A stretch of DNA of 64,000 nt from Microvirga sp. (GTDB lineage Bacteria; Pseudomonadota; Alphaproteobacteria; Rhizobiales; Beijerinckiaceae). A program made the position numbers and the translations under genes. Positions 37,904 through 47,474 of this stretch are shown here, one piece after another; position 1 is the stretch's first letter, and every line of letters begins with the position of its first letter. The stretch spans positions 1 to 64,000 of the forward strand of contig JAQSWQ010000027.1 in assembly GCA_029266525.1 (NCBI GenBank), read 5' to 3'. Below the pieces are notes generated by a model. The model worked only from the letters and a program-made list of their open reading frames with translations. It was not told the DNA's origin and made no database searches.

Positions 37904-39229
37904 ATGGATTCCTCCGACGCGTTGATCGCGCGCTTCCTCGCGCTTCACCCGAAGAGCATCGACCTCTCGCTTGGGCGGATAGAGCGCCTGCTGATGTTGC
38001 TCGGGCATCCGGAGCGCCGGCTGCCGCCAGTGATCCACGTTGCAGGCACCAACGGCAAAGGCTCGACCGTTGCCTTCATGCGGGCGATGCTCGAAGCGGC
38101 GGGACACCGGGTGCACGTCTACACCTCGCCGCATCTCGTGCGCTTCCACGAACGAATCCGGCTAGGCCGGCTCGGCGGTGGGCGCTTCGTCGACGAGGAG
38201 CGGCTCGTCGAGGCGCTGCGCCGCTGCGAGGAGGCCAATGCCGGCGAGCCGATCACGGTGTTCGAGATCACCACGGCGGCGGCCTTCCTCCTCTTTGCCG
38301 ACGAAGCTGCGGACGTCCTGCTGCTTGAGGTCGGGCTCGGCGGACGGCTCGACGCCACCAACGTCGTCGCTACGCCGGCTGCCGCTGTCGTGACCGCCGT
38401 CGGCCGCGACCATGCCGACTACCTCGGCGACACGCTTTCCAGCGTCGCTGCGGAGAAGGCGGGCGTCTTCAAGCCGGGCTGTCCCGCGGTCATCGCGCCG
38501 CAGGATTACGAGGAGGCCGACGCCGTTCTCCGCGAGCGCGCCGAAAGCGCCGGCGCGCATCCGATCCTCGTCGGAGCCCAGGATTTCTCCGTTCACGAAG
38601 AGTGCGGCCGCCTTGTCTATCAGGACGAGAGCGGTCTCCTCGACCTGCCGCGGCCGCGCCTCCCCGGCCGACATCAGTTCGCGAACGCGGGGACCGCGAT
38701 CGCGGCGCTTCGCGCAGCCGGCTTCGGCGATCTCGAGAGCGCAGTCTACGAGGCCGGGATGTCGCGGGTCGACTGGCCCGGACGCTTGCAAAGGCTCACG
38801 AACGGCCGGCTTGCTTCGATTGCTCCGCCCGGGTCGGAGCTGTGGCTCGACGGCGGCCACAACCCGGATGGCGCGCGGGCCATCTCGGCCGCGCTCGCCG
38901 ACATCGAGGATCGCAGCGCCGCTCCACTCGTGCTGATCGTCGGAATGCTTGGCACGAAGGACGCAGGCGGCTTCCTGCGCCACTTCGCCGGTCTCGCCCG
39001 TGAGGTGATCGCGGTGCCGATCACCGGCCAGATCGGGGCGCGGCCCGCCGAGGAGGTGGCGGCGCTCGCGCGCGAGGCGCGCATCACGAGCTCGGTCCAG
39101 CCGGGGGTGGAGGCGGCGCTCGCCTCCCTCCACCAAACGGTTTGGGAGCGTCCGCCGCGCGTCCTGATCTGCGGATCGCTGTACCTCGCCGGCGAGGTTC
39201 TGGCCGCGAACGGAACGCCACCGGGCTGA
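37904..39229 (+). CDS. folC: Bifunctional dihydrofolate/folylpolyglutamate synthase
   Basis: Adds glutamate to dihydropteroate and to folates. 441 residues. P-loop VIHVAGTNGKGSTVAFMRAML (about residues 43-62), the omega-loop region YTSPHLVRFHERIRLG, TTAAAFLLFADEAADVLLLEVGLGGRLDATN and the Mur-ligase C-terminal part LWLDGGHNPDGARAI. Pairing accD-folC is widely conserved. Start ATG 37904. Confidence 0.96.
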   Translation: MDSSDALIARFLALHPKSIDLSLGRIERLLMLLGHPERRLPPVIHVAGTNGKGSTVAFMRAMLEAAGHRVHVYTSPHLVRFHERIRLGRLGGGRFVDEERLVEALRRCEEANAGEPITVFEITTAAAFLLFADEAADVLLLEVGLGGRLDATNVVATPAAAVVTAVGRDHADYLGDTLSSVAAEKAGVFKPGCPAVIAPQDYEEADAVLRERAESAGAHPILVGAQDFSVHEECGRLVYQDESGLLDLPRPRLPGRHQFANAGTAIAALRAAGFGDLESAVYEAGMSRVDWPGRLQRLTNGRLASIAPPGSELWLDGGHNPDGARAISAALADIEDRSAAPLVLIVGMLGTKDAGGFLRHFAGLAREVIAVPITGQIGARPAEEVAALAREARITSSVQPGVEAALASLHQTVWERPPRVLICGSLYLAGEVLAANGTPPG

Positions 39230-39239
39230 CCGCGACCGG

Positions 39240-39659
39240 TCAGCGCAGGATCTTCCAGATCCCGGTCGCCGTCGCGACGACGCGCGAGCCGACCGTCAAA
39301 TCGCCGCGCATGAACACCAGCGAGGCGGTCTTGCGCACCACTTCCGGCCGCAGCTCGACGAACGCGCCCAGGTCCGCCGCGGTCACGAACTGCATGTCGA
39401 ACTGAATCGTCGCGACCGGCTTGTCGCCGGCCGCGCCCCAGGCGGCGCGCCCGAGCGCGCGGTCGGCAAAGGTCATGAGCATCCCGCCCTGGACCACGTT
39501 GCGCAGGTTCGCGTGCTTCGCTTCGGCGCGGAACGCGTAGTCCGCTCCGGCCTCGCGCTTGCGCGTGTAGATGGGACCGACGAGGCCGATGAAGCCGTCG
39601 TCCTTCACCGGTCGCCAGCCGTGGCGGGCCGGATCGATGGGCGTTTCATTCCTGCTCAT
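39240..39659 (-). CDS. PaaI-type hotdog-fold thioesterase
   Basis: 139 residues. Hotdog signature HANLRNVVQGGMLMTFADRALGRAAW (about residues 52-77, in parts), in which the catalytic Asp is within FADRALG, followed by TIQFDMQFVTAADLGAFVELRPEV. Substrate unknown; such proteins hydrolyse acyl-CoAs. Start ATG 39659 lies 20 bases beyond the trxA terminator, so it may be separately transcribed. Convergent with folC. Confidence 0.87.
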   Translation of the reverse strand: MSRNETPIDPARHGWRPVKDDGFIGLVGPIYTRKREAGADYAFRAEAKHANLRNVVQGGMLMTFADRALGRAAWGAAGDKPVATIQFDMQFVTAADLGAFVELRPEVVRKTASLVFMRGDLTVGSRVVATATGIWKILR

Positions 39660-39678
39660 CGGCTCTGCGTCAGGCGTG

Positions 39679-39699
39679 AAAAAGGGGCCGGAAGGCCCC
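39679..39699 (-). terminator. Rho-independent terminator after trxA
   Basis: On the minus strand GGGGCC-TTCC-GGCCCC is followed by TTTTTC, 26 bases beyond the trxA stop. Compact 6-bp G-C stem with a UUCC loop. Confidence 0.85.
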
Positions 39700-39724
39700 T
39701 TCGCTCGTGCGTCGCAAGACGAGG

Positions 39725-40048
39725 TCAGGCCGAGGCCTGCTGAATCCACTTGGTGAGATCGCCCTTTGGCGCCGCGCCGACCTTCTGGCCGGCAAGCTTG
39801 CCGCCCTTGAACAGCATGAGGGTCGGGATCGAGCGGATGCCGAGCTGGGACGCGATGCCGGGGTTCTCGTCGACATTGACCTTGGCGATCTTGATCTTGC
39901 CCTGCATCTCGGTGGCGATCTCCTCGAGCGCCGGGCCGATCATCCGGCAGGGCCCGCACCATTCGGCCCAGAAATCGACGACCACGGGCTCGGCGGACTT
40001 CAGGACGTCCTGATCGAAGCTCGAGTCGGTCACTTTGACAGTCGCCAT
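39725..40048 (-). CDS. trxA: Thioredoxin
   Basis: 107-residue thiol-disulfide reductant. Active site [19 protein letters not shown] (CGPC about residues 32-35), cis-Pro segment [14 protein letters not shown]. Full typical length. Lies 70 bases downstream of addA and is followed by a terminator. Confidence 0.98.
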   Translation of the reverse strand: MATVKVTDSSFDQDVLKSAEPVVVDFWAEWCGPCRMIGPALEEIATEMQGKIKIAKVNVDENPGIASQLGIRSIPTLMLFKGGKLAGQKVGAAPKGDLTKWIQQASA

Positions 40049-40118
40049 CGCGTCACCTTTGGTCGTTGCGGCGCGCTCGATGCCGCTGCGCGGAAGTTAG
40101 GAAGCGGCCTTGAGAGGG

Positions 40119-43100
40119 TCAAGGCAAGGCAGCCATGCCGGTCACACGCGCCGTGACGAGCCCGAGCGTCTCGTCGAGCTCCGTGCCCGCGACTTCCTGG
40201 ATCAAGGGACCGGCGGCGGTCCAGACCAGGAAGGCTCGGATCCGCCGGCCCGGATAGACGTCCTGCAGGAGCGCGCGATAGACCGCGAGCTGCGCCGCAT
40301 AGGCGCGGGGCGGCGCCGCGCCCGGCACAGTCACGCGCGCATCGCTCTTGAAGTCGGCGACGAGCACTTCGGCATCGAGCACGGCGAGCCGGTCGATCTG
40401 GCCTGACACCGGACGCTCCTCGCCGTCCACGCGAAGCCGGCCGACGATCGCGACCTCGGCCCTGGAGTGCGCCCCGAACAGCGGCGCAAGCGTCGGATGG
40501 TCGAGGACGCCGAGCGCGCTACGCACGATGCGAAGCCGATCCTCCTCGCTCAGCCGCGGCGCGCGAGCCTGGACATAGGCGAGCGCCGCGGCTTCGCGCT
40601 TCTCCGCTTCCAAGGCAGGGAGCTTCTCGATCAGCGCGTGCACGAGCGTGCCGCGAAGCCGGGCTTGGTCCGCCCCGGATCCGCCCTTGCGCCAAGGCGG
40701 GGCATGCGCGACGACGTAAGACGGGCGAAGCGGTGGTGCGGGCTCGGGCTCGGGTCCGACCGCTTTGGTCAGCCACTCCGGGAGGAGACGCGGCGGGGCT
40801 GCCGCGGCTCGGTGGGATGTGGCAAGCGCGGGCCGGGCATTGTCGTCGCGCCAGACCTCGATCGGCCCGTAGGGCGCGTCGTGGCGGACGAGCCCTCCGG
40901 TCTCATTGGCGAGGCTGCGGCGGACCATCTCGCACCAGGCCTCCTCCGGGGCGTCCTTGCCGGCCGTCCGGTACGGAGCGATCACCAGGCGGTCCTTGGC
41001 CCGCGTCATCGCGACATAGAGGAGGCGGTTGTGCTCCTCCTTGCCGAGCCCGCGCAGCTCCTCGCGCGCCGCCGCAACCGCCGGCGGATCGTATTTCCTG
41101 CCGGGCGACCAGACCGGCATGGTCGCGTTGCCGACCGGCATGGGAATCAGAGGCGGGTCCTGGCCGAGCACATGGCAGCCGTCGATCAGGATCACGATCG
41201 GGGCTTCGAGCCCCTTTGCACCGTGCACGGTCATGACCCGGACCTCGCCCCGCGCGGCATCCAGGTCGCGCTTCACCTGATGCGAAGCGGATTCGAAGCG
41301 GGCGAGAAAGGTCGCAAGCGACGGCGTCTCGAGCATTTCCGTGCTCTGCGCGAAGCACAGGAAGGCGTCGATCGCGTCGCCGGCCTCGGGGCCGAGGCGG
41401 GCCACGAGCTTGCGCCGCCCATGCATCGGACCGAGGAGCGAGGCGTAGAAGCCGAAGGCGCCGTGCTGCGCAGCAAGGACGCGCCAGCTTCGCAGGGTTT
41501 CGCAGCCGCCCCGGGCAGGCCCGTCGCCGGCCTCGGCATGGCGCTGCAGCGCATCGACCAGCGACTCGGCTTCGCCCCGTCCGGCGGCGATGCGGATGAG
41601 GTCGCGATCGTCGAGGCCGGCGAGCGGCGATTTCAGCGCCGTAGCAAGGGTGAGGTCGTCTTCCGGCCTGAGCGCCGCGCGTCCGGCGGCGACGAGATCG
41701 AGCACCGCGATGTGCTCGCCGATGTCGAGCCGGTCGGCTCCGGCGACCGGCACGCCCGCCGTCTTCAGCGCCCGGATCACCGCCTCGAACGCCGCGCCGC
41801 GCTTGCGCACCAGCACCAGGATGTCGCCGGGACTCCAGACCCTCCCGCCTTCGTCGCCGGTCCTGGTCCAGGTTCGGATCGCCTTGGCGATACGGCCTGC
41901 CAGCACGACAGGCGGGGCGCGGCGTTCGGGCTCGTCGACGGGCAGGGCCCAGGCGTCGGGCTCGTCGTCCTCCTGGGGCGCCTCGGTCGGCCACAGCTCG
42001 ACGAGGCCCGGCGCCTGCGGACGCGCGCTCTTATGGACGGTGCCGATCGCAGCGTCGTCGAAGGAGAGGCCACGGAAATGACGCTCGATCCGGAAGGTCT
42101 CGTCAACGGCGCTGAGCACCGCCGGCGCGGAACGGAACGACAGATTGAGGCTGACCTCCTCGAAGCGCAGCGCGGCCCCGCCGCTGCGCTTGCGCCAGAA
42201 GCGCCTGTTCTCCTCGAACTCGCGCGGCGCCGCGCCCTGGAAGCTGTAGATCGACTGCTTCGGATCGCCGACCGCGAAGACCGTCCGGACCGGCCCCTGT
42301 CGCGCCCCGCTGCCGGCCGTGAAATCCTCCGTGACGTGGCGCAGGATCCGCCACTGCTCCGGATTGGTGTCCTGTGCCTCGTCGACGAGCACATGGTCGA
42401 TGCCGCGATCGAGCTTGTACAGCACCCAGGCGCCGTCGCCGCGCGAGAGCAGCGCCAACGTCCTGGCGATGAGGTCGTCGAAGTCGAGGGCTCCGATGCG
42501 CTGCTTATGGGCCTCGACGCGCTCGACGATGGCGACCGCAAGCGTGAACAGCGCCTGCGTGCGCTCGAGCGTCTGCGCGGCACGCAGCTTCGTGCATAGC
42601 GGCACGAGCCGGTCCCGTTCCGCCGCAAGCGCGTCCTTGACGGGTTCGGGAGCGGATCTGGTGCAAAGCCGGGCCCGCGGCCCGCCCTCGCCGTTCTCGG
42701 TGAAGAAGATGCAACGATACAGCCGGAGCCGGTCGGCATCGCTCAGCGCGGAGAGGCAGCTCGATATGCTGTTGCCGAGCTCGCGATCGCTGTTGGCGGA
42801 ACTCGTCTCCAGGCGCTCGGCGATCTGCCGTAGTTGCGTAGCTGTGAGGCCGTCATCGAGGATCGCGCGCTCCACGCTCGCGCTCGTCTCGGCGTCGCCG
42901 AGCCCCAGCGCGGCACGCAGCCGCGCGACGGCGCTGTCGACATCGCCCGGCAGCTTCTCGCATTTGACCGCCTGCACAGCCGCCTTCACCGCCGCAAACA
43001 GGCCTTCGCCGGCGGCTTCGAGGCTGATCCGCCCGAAGGCCTCGGCGAGCTTTGGCGACCGCTCCGTCGCGGCCGCGGCGAGCACGCTCTTCGTCGCCTC

Positions 43101-43586
43101 CGCGATGAGCTCCTCGACCTGGCTTTCGTCGAGCACGACGAAGCGCGCGGGCACGTTTGCCTCGAAGGGGACGAGGTGCAGCAGCCGCTCGCAGAAGGCG
43201 TGGATGGTCTCGATCTTAAGCCCGCCGGGCGTCTCAACCGCGCGGGCGAAGAGGCGCCGCGCCTGCCGAATCTGCGCCGGCGAGGGGCGCTCGCCTTCGA
43301 GTTCCTGCAGTTCCTTGACGAGTTCCGCCTCCGAGAGCGTGACCCATTGCCCGAGCCGTTCGAAGACGCGGATCGACATGTTCGCCGCGGCGGCCTTGGT
43401 GAAGGTCAGGCAGAGGATGCGCGCGGGCGGCGTGCCGGCGAGCAAGAGCCGCAGCACCCGATCGCTCAACACCTTGGTCTTCCCGGCGCCGGCATTGGCC
43501 GAGACCCAGGCCGAGGCCCGAGGGTCCGCGGCGCGGCGCTGCGAGACCCGCGTGTGCTCGTCCACGACGAGGAACTCCACGCTCAT
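40119..43586 (-). CDS. addA: Double-strand break repair helicase AddA
   Basis: Helicase-nuclease subunit for recombinational repair of double-strand breaks (RecBCD counterpart). 1155 residues. UvrD-like motifs: I ASAWVSANAGAGKTKVLSDR; Ia LTFTKAAAANM; II HVLVDEAQDTNPEQW; III GDPKQSIYSFQGA; V VMTVHGAKGLEAPIV; VI RLLYVAMTRAKDRLVI. The C-terminal PD-(D/E)XK nuclease has GQIDRLAVLDAEVLVADFKSD. ATG 43586 chosen; it overlaps the addB stop by four bases, so the pair is coupled. Confidence 0.96.
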   Translation of the reverse strand: MSVEFLVVDEHTRVSQRRAADPRASAWVSANAGAGKTKVLSDRVLRLLLAGTPPARILCLTFTKAAAANMSIRVFERLGQWVTLSEAELVKELQELEGERPSPAQIRQARRLFARAVETPGGLKIETIHAFCERLLHLVPFEANVPARFVVLDESQVEELIAEATKSVLAAAATERSPKLAEAFGRISLEAAGEGLFAAVKAAVQAVKCEKLPGDVDSAVARLRAALGLGDAETSASVERAILDDGLTATQLRQIAERLETSSANSDRELGNSISSCLSALSDADRLRLYRCIFFTENGEGGPRARLCTRSAPEPVKDALAAERDRLVPLCTKLRAAQTLERTQALFTLAVAIVERVEAHKQRIGALDFDDLIARTLALLSRGDGAWVLYKLDRGIDHVLVDEAQDTNPEQWRILRHVTEDFTAGSGARQGPVRTVFAVGDPKQSIYSFQGAAPREFEENRRFWRKRSGGAALRFEEVSLNLSFRSAPAVLSAVDETFRIERHFRGLSFDDAAIGTVHKSARPQAPGLVELWPTEAPQEDDEPDAWALPVDEPERRAPPVVLAGRIAKAIRTWTRTGDEGGRVWSPGDILVLVRKRGAAFEAVIRALKTAGVPVAGADRLDIGEHIAVLDLVAAGRAALRPEDDLTLATALKSPLAGLDDRDLIRIAAGRGEAESLVDALQRHAEAGDGPARGGCETLRSWRVLAAQHGAFGFYASLLGPMHGRRKLVARLGPEAGDAIDAFLCFAQSTEMLETPSLATFLARFESASHQVKRDLDAARGEVRVMTVHGAKGLEAPIVILIDGCHVLGQDPPLIPMPVGNATMPVWSPGRKYDPPAVAAAREELRGLGKEEHNRLLYVAMTRAKDRLVIAPYRTAGKDAPEEAWCEMVRRSLANETGGLVRHDAPYGPIEVWRDDNARPALATSHRAAAAPPRLLPEWLTKAVGPEPEPAPPLRPSYVVAHAPPWRKGGSGADQARLRGTLVHALIEKLPALEAEKREAAALAYVQARAPRLSEEDRLRIVRSALGVLDHPTLAPLFGAHSRAEVAIVGRLRVDGEERPVSGQIDRLAVLDAEVLVADFKSDARVTVPGAAPPRAYAAQLAVYRALLQDVYPGRRIRAFLVWTAAGPLIQEVAGTELDETLGLVTARVTGMAALP

Positions 43587-46500
43587 GCATCGGCCTCCTC
43601 GTCCCCGCTCCCAAGCGACCATTCCTTGACTCGGGCGAGGTGGTCGTAATCCGAGTACCTGCGTGCATATTTCGGGAAAGGCCGCGAGGTGTAGCCCCGC
43701 TCTCCCGCTACGTAGCTCTCGATCAATCTCGCCAGCCGCCGCCGGTGCTCGGCCACGATCTCCGGCACCGAGCGATACTCGTCCTTCGGCGCCTCGATTG
43801 CCCGCTCCTTCAGCGGCTCCCGCCCGCCGGAGATGTGGACGTAGAGGAGGTCGGGCGCGGCCGGCGCGGTGGGAACGCCTTCGAACCCGCCCTCCAACAG
43901 CATCGCCGCCTCGAGCGTCAGCTGGGGCGAAAAGCCGGCGAAGACTTCCCTGGGGCTCGGCGGCTGGCCGCTCTTGTAATCGAGAATCGCGAAGGAGCCG
44001 TCGGGGCGCGCCTCGATGCGGTCGGCGCGGGCTCGCAGCGTGAACCGCTCGCCGTTTGCGAGCGGTATCTGCAGCTTCCCGCTGCGCTCGGCGAAGACCT
44101 CGCCGAGCGCGCTGCGCCGGGCCTGGTCCCAGCCCACGAAGGCGGCGCCGAGGCGCTGGAAGCGTGGCCACCACTCGGCGTAGAGCTCGGGATAGGCGGC
44201 TTCGAGCGGCCGGAAGGCGTCGGCGCCGCGCTGAAGAAGCTCCTCGAGCGCATTCGGCGGCGACACTTTCGGGTGTTCGATCGCGAACCGCCCGAGAATG
44301 TCATGCAGGAGCGTGCCGCGCTCGGCGGCGCCGGGCGGCGCCGCGAGGGGATCGAGCGCGTCGAGCCGCAGCACGTGCTTGGCGTAAATCGCGTAAGGGT
44401 CGCGCACCAGAGTCTCGATCTCGGTGACGCTGAGCGAGCGCGGGAACAAAGCGGTGTCGGGCGTCGGGGCGGGCCGGGCGAGCGGCTTCGCCGGCGCAGG
44501 CGTCTCGAGCGCCTGCGCCAGGGCGAGGTAGCCGTCGCCGCGTTCGGTGATGCACGCCCAGGCCTTCTTGCCGGCGAAGGCCTGGAGCCGCTGCAGGAAG
44601 CGCGAGGGCACCATGGGCGAGCCGCCGCGCTTGCGCGCGCGGGTGATCACGACGTCGGACGCACCGAGGAGCTGCACGAAATCATGCGCGGTCTGACCGA
44701 TGCGCTGCTCCGGCGAGGACAGGCCGAGCCGCGCCCGCATCGGGCGGTTGAGGAACGCGTCGGTTTCAACGCGGGGCGGCCAGACGCCCTCGTCGAGCCC
44801 GCCGAGCACGAAGCGGTCGGCCGAGAGCAAGCGCGCTTCGAGAAGCCCAAGAATCTTGATGCGCGCATGACTCGGCCGCTCCGGCACGACCGTGCGGCTG
44901 CGGGCGATCGTCGCGAAGAAGGCGGGATAATCGAGGAAGCGGCCCGAGACGCCGCCGGCCTCGTCCGCCGCTGCGAGATCGTCAAACAGCCGGTCAAGCG
45001 CCTCGATCGAGCCCTCCGCCACCTCTTCGTCGCTTGCGAGGAGCGCGTCGACGGTGGCGCGGTGGCCCTCGACGCGCGCGAGCAGGCTGCCGCCCCCGCC
45101 GGCGCTGTCGAGAAGCGGCCGGAAGGCGGCCTGAAGCCGCCTCAGCAGGTCCGCCGCGCAATCCCAATCAGTGGCCCCAAGGCGCCCGCGCGGCCGCGGC
45201 GTGTAGCGGCTCTTCTCGGCGCGGCGGAGCGGAAGCGCTCGGCGCAGGCCCTCGAAGCCGGGCGCCGGCGCCGGGCCACGCAACACGCCGACCTCGATCG
45301 CCGCCGCGGCACGCTCCACTGCGCCGCGGGACAGCCCGACCCGGACCAGCGGGTGCGCAAGCAGCGCGAGCAGGCAGAGCGCGAGCTCGCGACTTGCGTC
45401 GCCGGCCCCAGAAGGGGAGGCCGCTTCGGCGACCTCGGCGGCAAGCCGAGCGAGCCGGCCGGCCGGCGTTTCGGAGAGGGCGAGCCCGGCCGAGTCCTCG
45501 ACCTCGACTCCCCAACGCCCGAGCTCGGCCGCAACCCTCGTCGCGAGCGCGCGGTCCGGGGTGACGAGCGCGGCCGTGCGGCCGGGCGCCGCCAATGTTT
45601 CCCGTAAGGCGATGGCGGCGGCGAGCGCCTCCTCGCGTTCATCCACGGCTTCGACGATGGCAATGCCGTCCAGGCCCGCCGCCGTCAGCGCCACGTGCTC
45701 GGCCGGGCTCATGGCCGCCCAGCGATCCGTGCTCTCGGCCGGGCGCAGCGTCTCGGAGAGCACGCGCGCGCGGGCCCGCGCCTTCCGGGTCGTCGCGCCG
45801 AGTGGCCGAACGCTGTCGCGCTCGAGCTTGAGATGCTCTTCGAGGAGGCGGCGCATCAACGCCTGCGGGTGGCCGTGCACGAGCTCGCCGCCGTCCCTCT
45901 TGAGCGCCACCTCGCCCCAGCCCTCCTGGTCGAGATCGAAGTCGAGCCCGGGCAGCACGACGGCGCCGTTCGGAAGCCGGGCAATCGCGGCGAGAAAGCT
46001 CGCGGTGGCCGGCATCGAGCCGGTCGACCCGGCGGCGATGATCGGCGTCTGAGGGCGTTCGCTGGCGAGCCGCTCGGCTTCGGCGGCCATCAAACGGTGG
46101 CGTCGCACCGCCGGATCGCTGGCGCCGCGCTCCGCGAGGATGCCCGGCCAGCTCTCGACCGCGATGCGCACGAACTCGATCGTCAGTTTGAAGTACTCGG
46201 AAAACTCGCCCTCGACCGCCGCGGCGATGTCGGCCCAGGGCACCTCGGCGATGGTGAGCGAATCCATCAGTGCCTCGAGATCGCCCGCGAGCGCCACCGC
46301 GTCGGCGGGCGACGAGGGCACCAGGAACGGCATCTCGGGCCGGAGCCTGAGCAGGCTGCGGTCGATCGTGCGCGCCCACTCCTGGATCAAACGCGCGAGG
46401 ATCAGCCGCCGCTCGAGCGGCGGGATCGGTGGGGCGAGCGCGGCTGCGTTCTCGAAAGCGGGATCGGCGGCAAGCCCGAACTCGGCGTAGTCGGCATCGC

Positions 46501-46720
46501 CGAGCGGAACGATGCGCGGCAGAAGCTGCGCCCGGCCGCGGGCGCGCTCGGCCAAGACATCGGCGAAGGCGCGGGCGGCGCGCCGAGTGGGCAGATAAAT
46601 GATCGCGTCGGCAGCATCGCCGATCGGCCGGCCGATCAGGCTGCCGTCGGCAAGCGCCTCGGCGAGCGCCGGCAGGAAGGGCACGCCCGAGGGGATCGTG
46701 AACACGCGGCTCCCGGGCAT
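43583..46720 (-). CDS. addB: Double-strand break repair protein AddB (alphaproteobacterial type)
   Basis: Nuclease partner of AddA. 1045 residues from ATG 46720 (PGSRVFTIPSGVPFLPALAEAL). The N-terminal half is a degenerate helicase-like region without an intact Walker A; the C-terminal nuclease has TLLHDILGRFAIEHP and RADRIEARPDGSFAILDYKSGQPPS (read in parts), with the catalytic D-x-K. The frame extends 24 codons upstream but into the preceding gene. It starts two bases after the nucleotidyltransferase stop. Confidence 0.94.
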   Translation of the reverse strand: MPGSRVFTIPSGVPFLPALAEALADGSLIGRPIGDAADAIIYLPTRRAARAFADVLAERARGRAQLLPRIVPLGDADYAEFGLAADPAFENAAALAPPIPPLERRLILARLIQEWARTIDRSLLRLRPEMPFLVPSSPADAVALAGDLEALMDSLTIAEVPWADIAAAVEGEFSEYFKLTIEFVRIAVESWPGILAERGASDPAVRRHRLMAAEAERLASERPQTPIIAAGSTGSMPATASFLAAIARLPNGAVVLPGLDFDLDQEGWGEVALKRDGGELVHGHPQALMRRLLEEHLKLERDSVRPLGATTRKARARARVLSETLRPAESTDRWAAMSPAEHVALTAAGLDGIAIVEAVDEREEALAAAIALRETLAAPGRTAALVTPDRALATRVAAELGRWGVEVEDSAGLALSETPAGRLARLAAEVAEAASPSGAGDASRELALCLLALLAHPLVRVGLSRGAVERAAAAIEVGVLRGPAPAPGFEGLRRALPLRRAEKSRYTPRPRGRLGATDWDCAADLLRRLQAAFRPLLDSAGGGGSLLARVEGHRATVDALLASDEEVAEGSIEALDRLFDDLAAADEAGGVSGRFLDYPAFFATIARSRTVVPERPSHARIKILGLLEARLLSADRFVLGGLDEGVWPPRVETDAFLNRPMRARLGLSSPEQRIGQTAHDFVQLLGASDVVITRARKRGGSPMVPSRFLQRLQAFAGKKAWACITERGDGYLALAQALETPAPAKPLARPAPTPDTALFPRSLSVTEIETLVRDPYAIYAKHVLRLDALDPLAAPPGAAERGTLLHDILGRFAIEHPKVSPPNALEELLQRGADAFRPLEAAYPELYAEWWPRFQRLGAAFVGWDQARRSALGEVFAERSGKLQIPLANGERFTLRARADRIEARPDGSFAILDYKSGQPPSPREVFAGFSPQLTLEAAMLLEGGFEGVPTAPAAPDLLYVHISGGREPLKERAIEAPKDEYRSVPEIVAEHRRRLARLIESYVAGERGYTSRPFPKYARRYSDYDHLARVKEWSLGSGDEEADA

Positions 46721-46722
46721 GG

Positions 46723-47454
46723 TCAGCGCGCGCTGGCCGTGATGCGTGCTTCCGCCGCCTTGATCGAGGCCGGCGTCCCGACATGCAGCCACTGGCCGTC
46801 GAGGCGCAGCCCGAACAAGCGCCCGGCCTCGATCGCCCGATCGAACAGCCGGTTGAGCGAGAAGGCGCCGGTCGGCGCGCCGACGAAGAGCTCCGCCTTC
46901 ACGATGGCCACACCGGCATAGACGAAGGGCGTCACTTCGCGCTCGCGCCGCCGTCTCAGCCGGCCGTTGGAATCCATCGCGAAATCGCCGAAGCCCTCAT
47001 AGCCGAAGCTCGTGGCGGAAGCCGCGAGGAGAAGCAGGATATCCATCTGCCGCGGCTTCCACGAGCCCAGCATGCGGACGAGATTCGATTGCGGCCCCTC
47101 GATCCACAGAGAATCCGAGTTGAGCACAAGAAAAGGTGCGCTGCCGAGCAGCGGCAAAGCTTGGACAATGCCGCCACCCGTCTCGAGGAGCTCTGCGCGC
47201 TCGTCCGAAATCGCAATCCGCGGCTTCGTGCGGGTGGCGAGATGCTTCTCGATCAGGTCTGCGTGATGGTGGACGTTGACGACCGCCGTCTCGATCCCAG
47301 CCTCGGCCAAGCGATCGAGCGCTTGATCGAGCATGGTCCGGCCGCCGATCCGAACGAGCGGCTTCGGGATCGTATTGGTGATGGGCCGCATGCGCTTGCC
47401 GAGGCCGGCCGCGAGCACCATGGCGGTCGTGATGGCGTAGCCGGATTCGTGCAT
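46723..47454 (-). CDS. murU: MurU-type N-acetylmuramate-1-phosphate uridylyltransferase (nucleotidyltransferase)
   Basis: 243 residues. Sugar-nucleotidyltransferase signature AMVLAAGLGKRMRPITNTIPKPLV (about residues 11-34, in parts), then DQALDRLAEAGIETAVVNVHHHADLI, ISDERAELLETGGGIVQAL and LVLNSDSLWIEG. Its position directly after the tsaE-amgK fusion gene indicates the anomeric cell-wall recycling route, in which AmgK phosphorylates N-acetylmuramate at C1 and MurU makes UDP-MurNAc. The substrate is inferred from context. Confidence 0.85.
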   Translation of the reverse strand: MHESGYAITTAMVLAAGLGKRMRPITNTIPKPLVRIGGRTMLDQALDRLAEAGIETAVVNVHHHADLIEKHLATRTKPRIAISDERAELLETGGGIVQALPLLGSAPFLVLNSDSLWIEGPQSNLVRMLGSWKPRQMDILLLLAASATSFGYEGFGDFAMDSNGRLRRRREREVTPFVYAGVAIVKAELFVGAPTGAFSLNRLFDRAIEAGRLFGLRLDGQWLHVGTPASIKAAEARITASAR

Positions 47455-47474
47455 GGGCTCACGGAAGGCTCGAC

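Noticed and set aside
40467-42599. Open frame of 710 codons antisense to addA
   Set aside because: Mirrors addA, whose helicase motifs are clear; no independent start or family signal.
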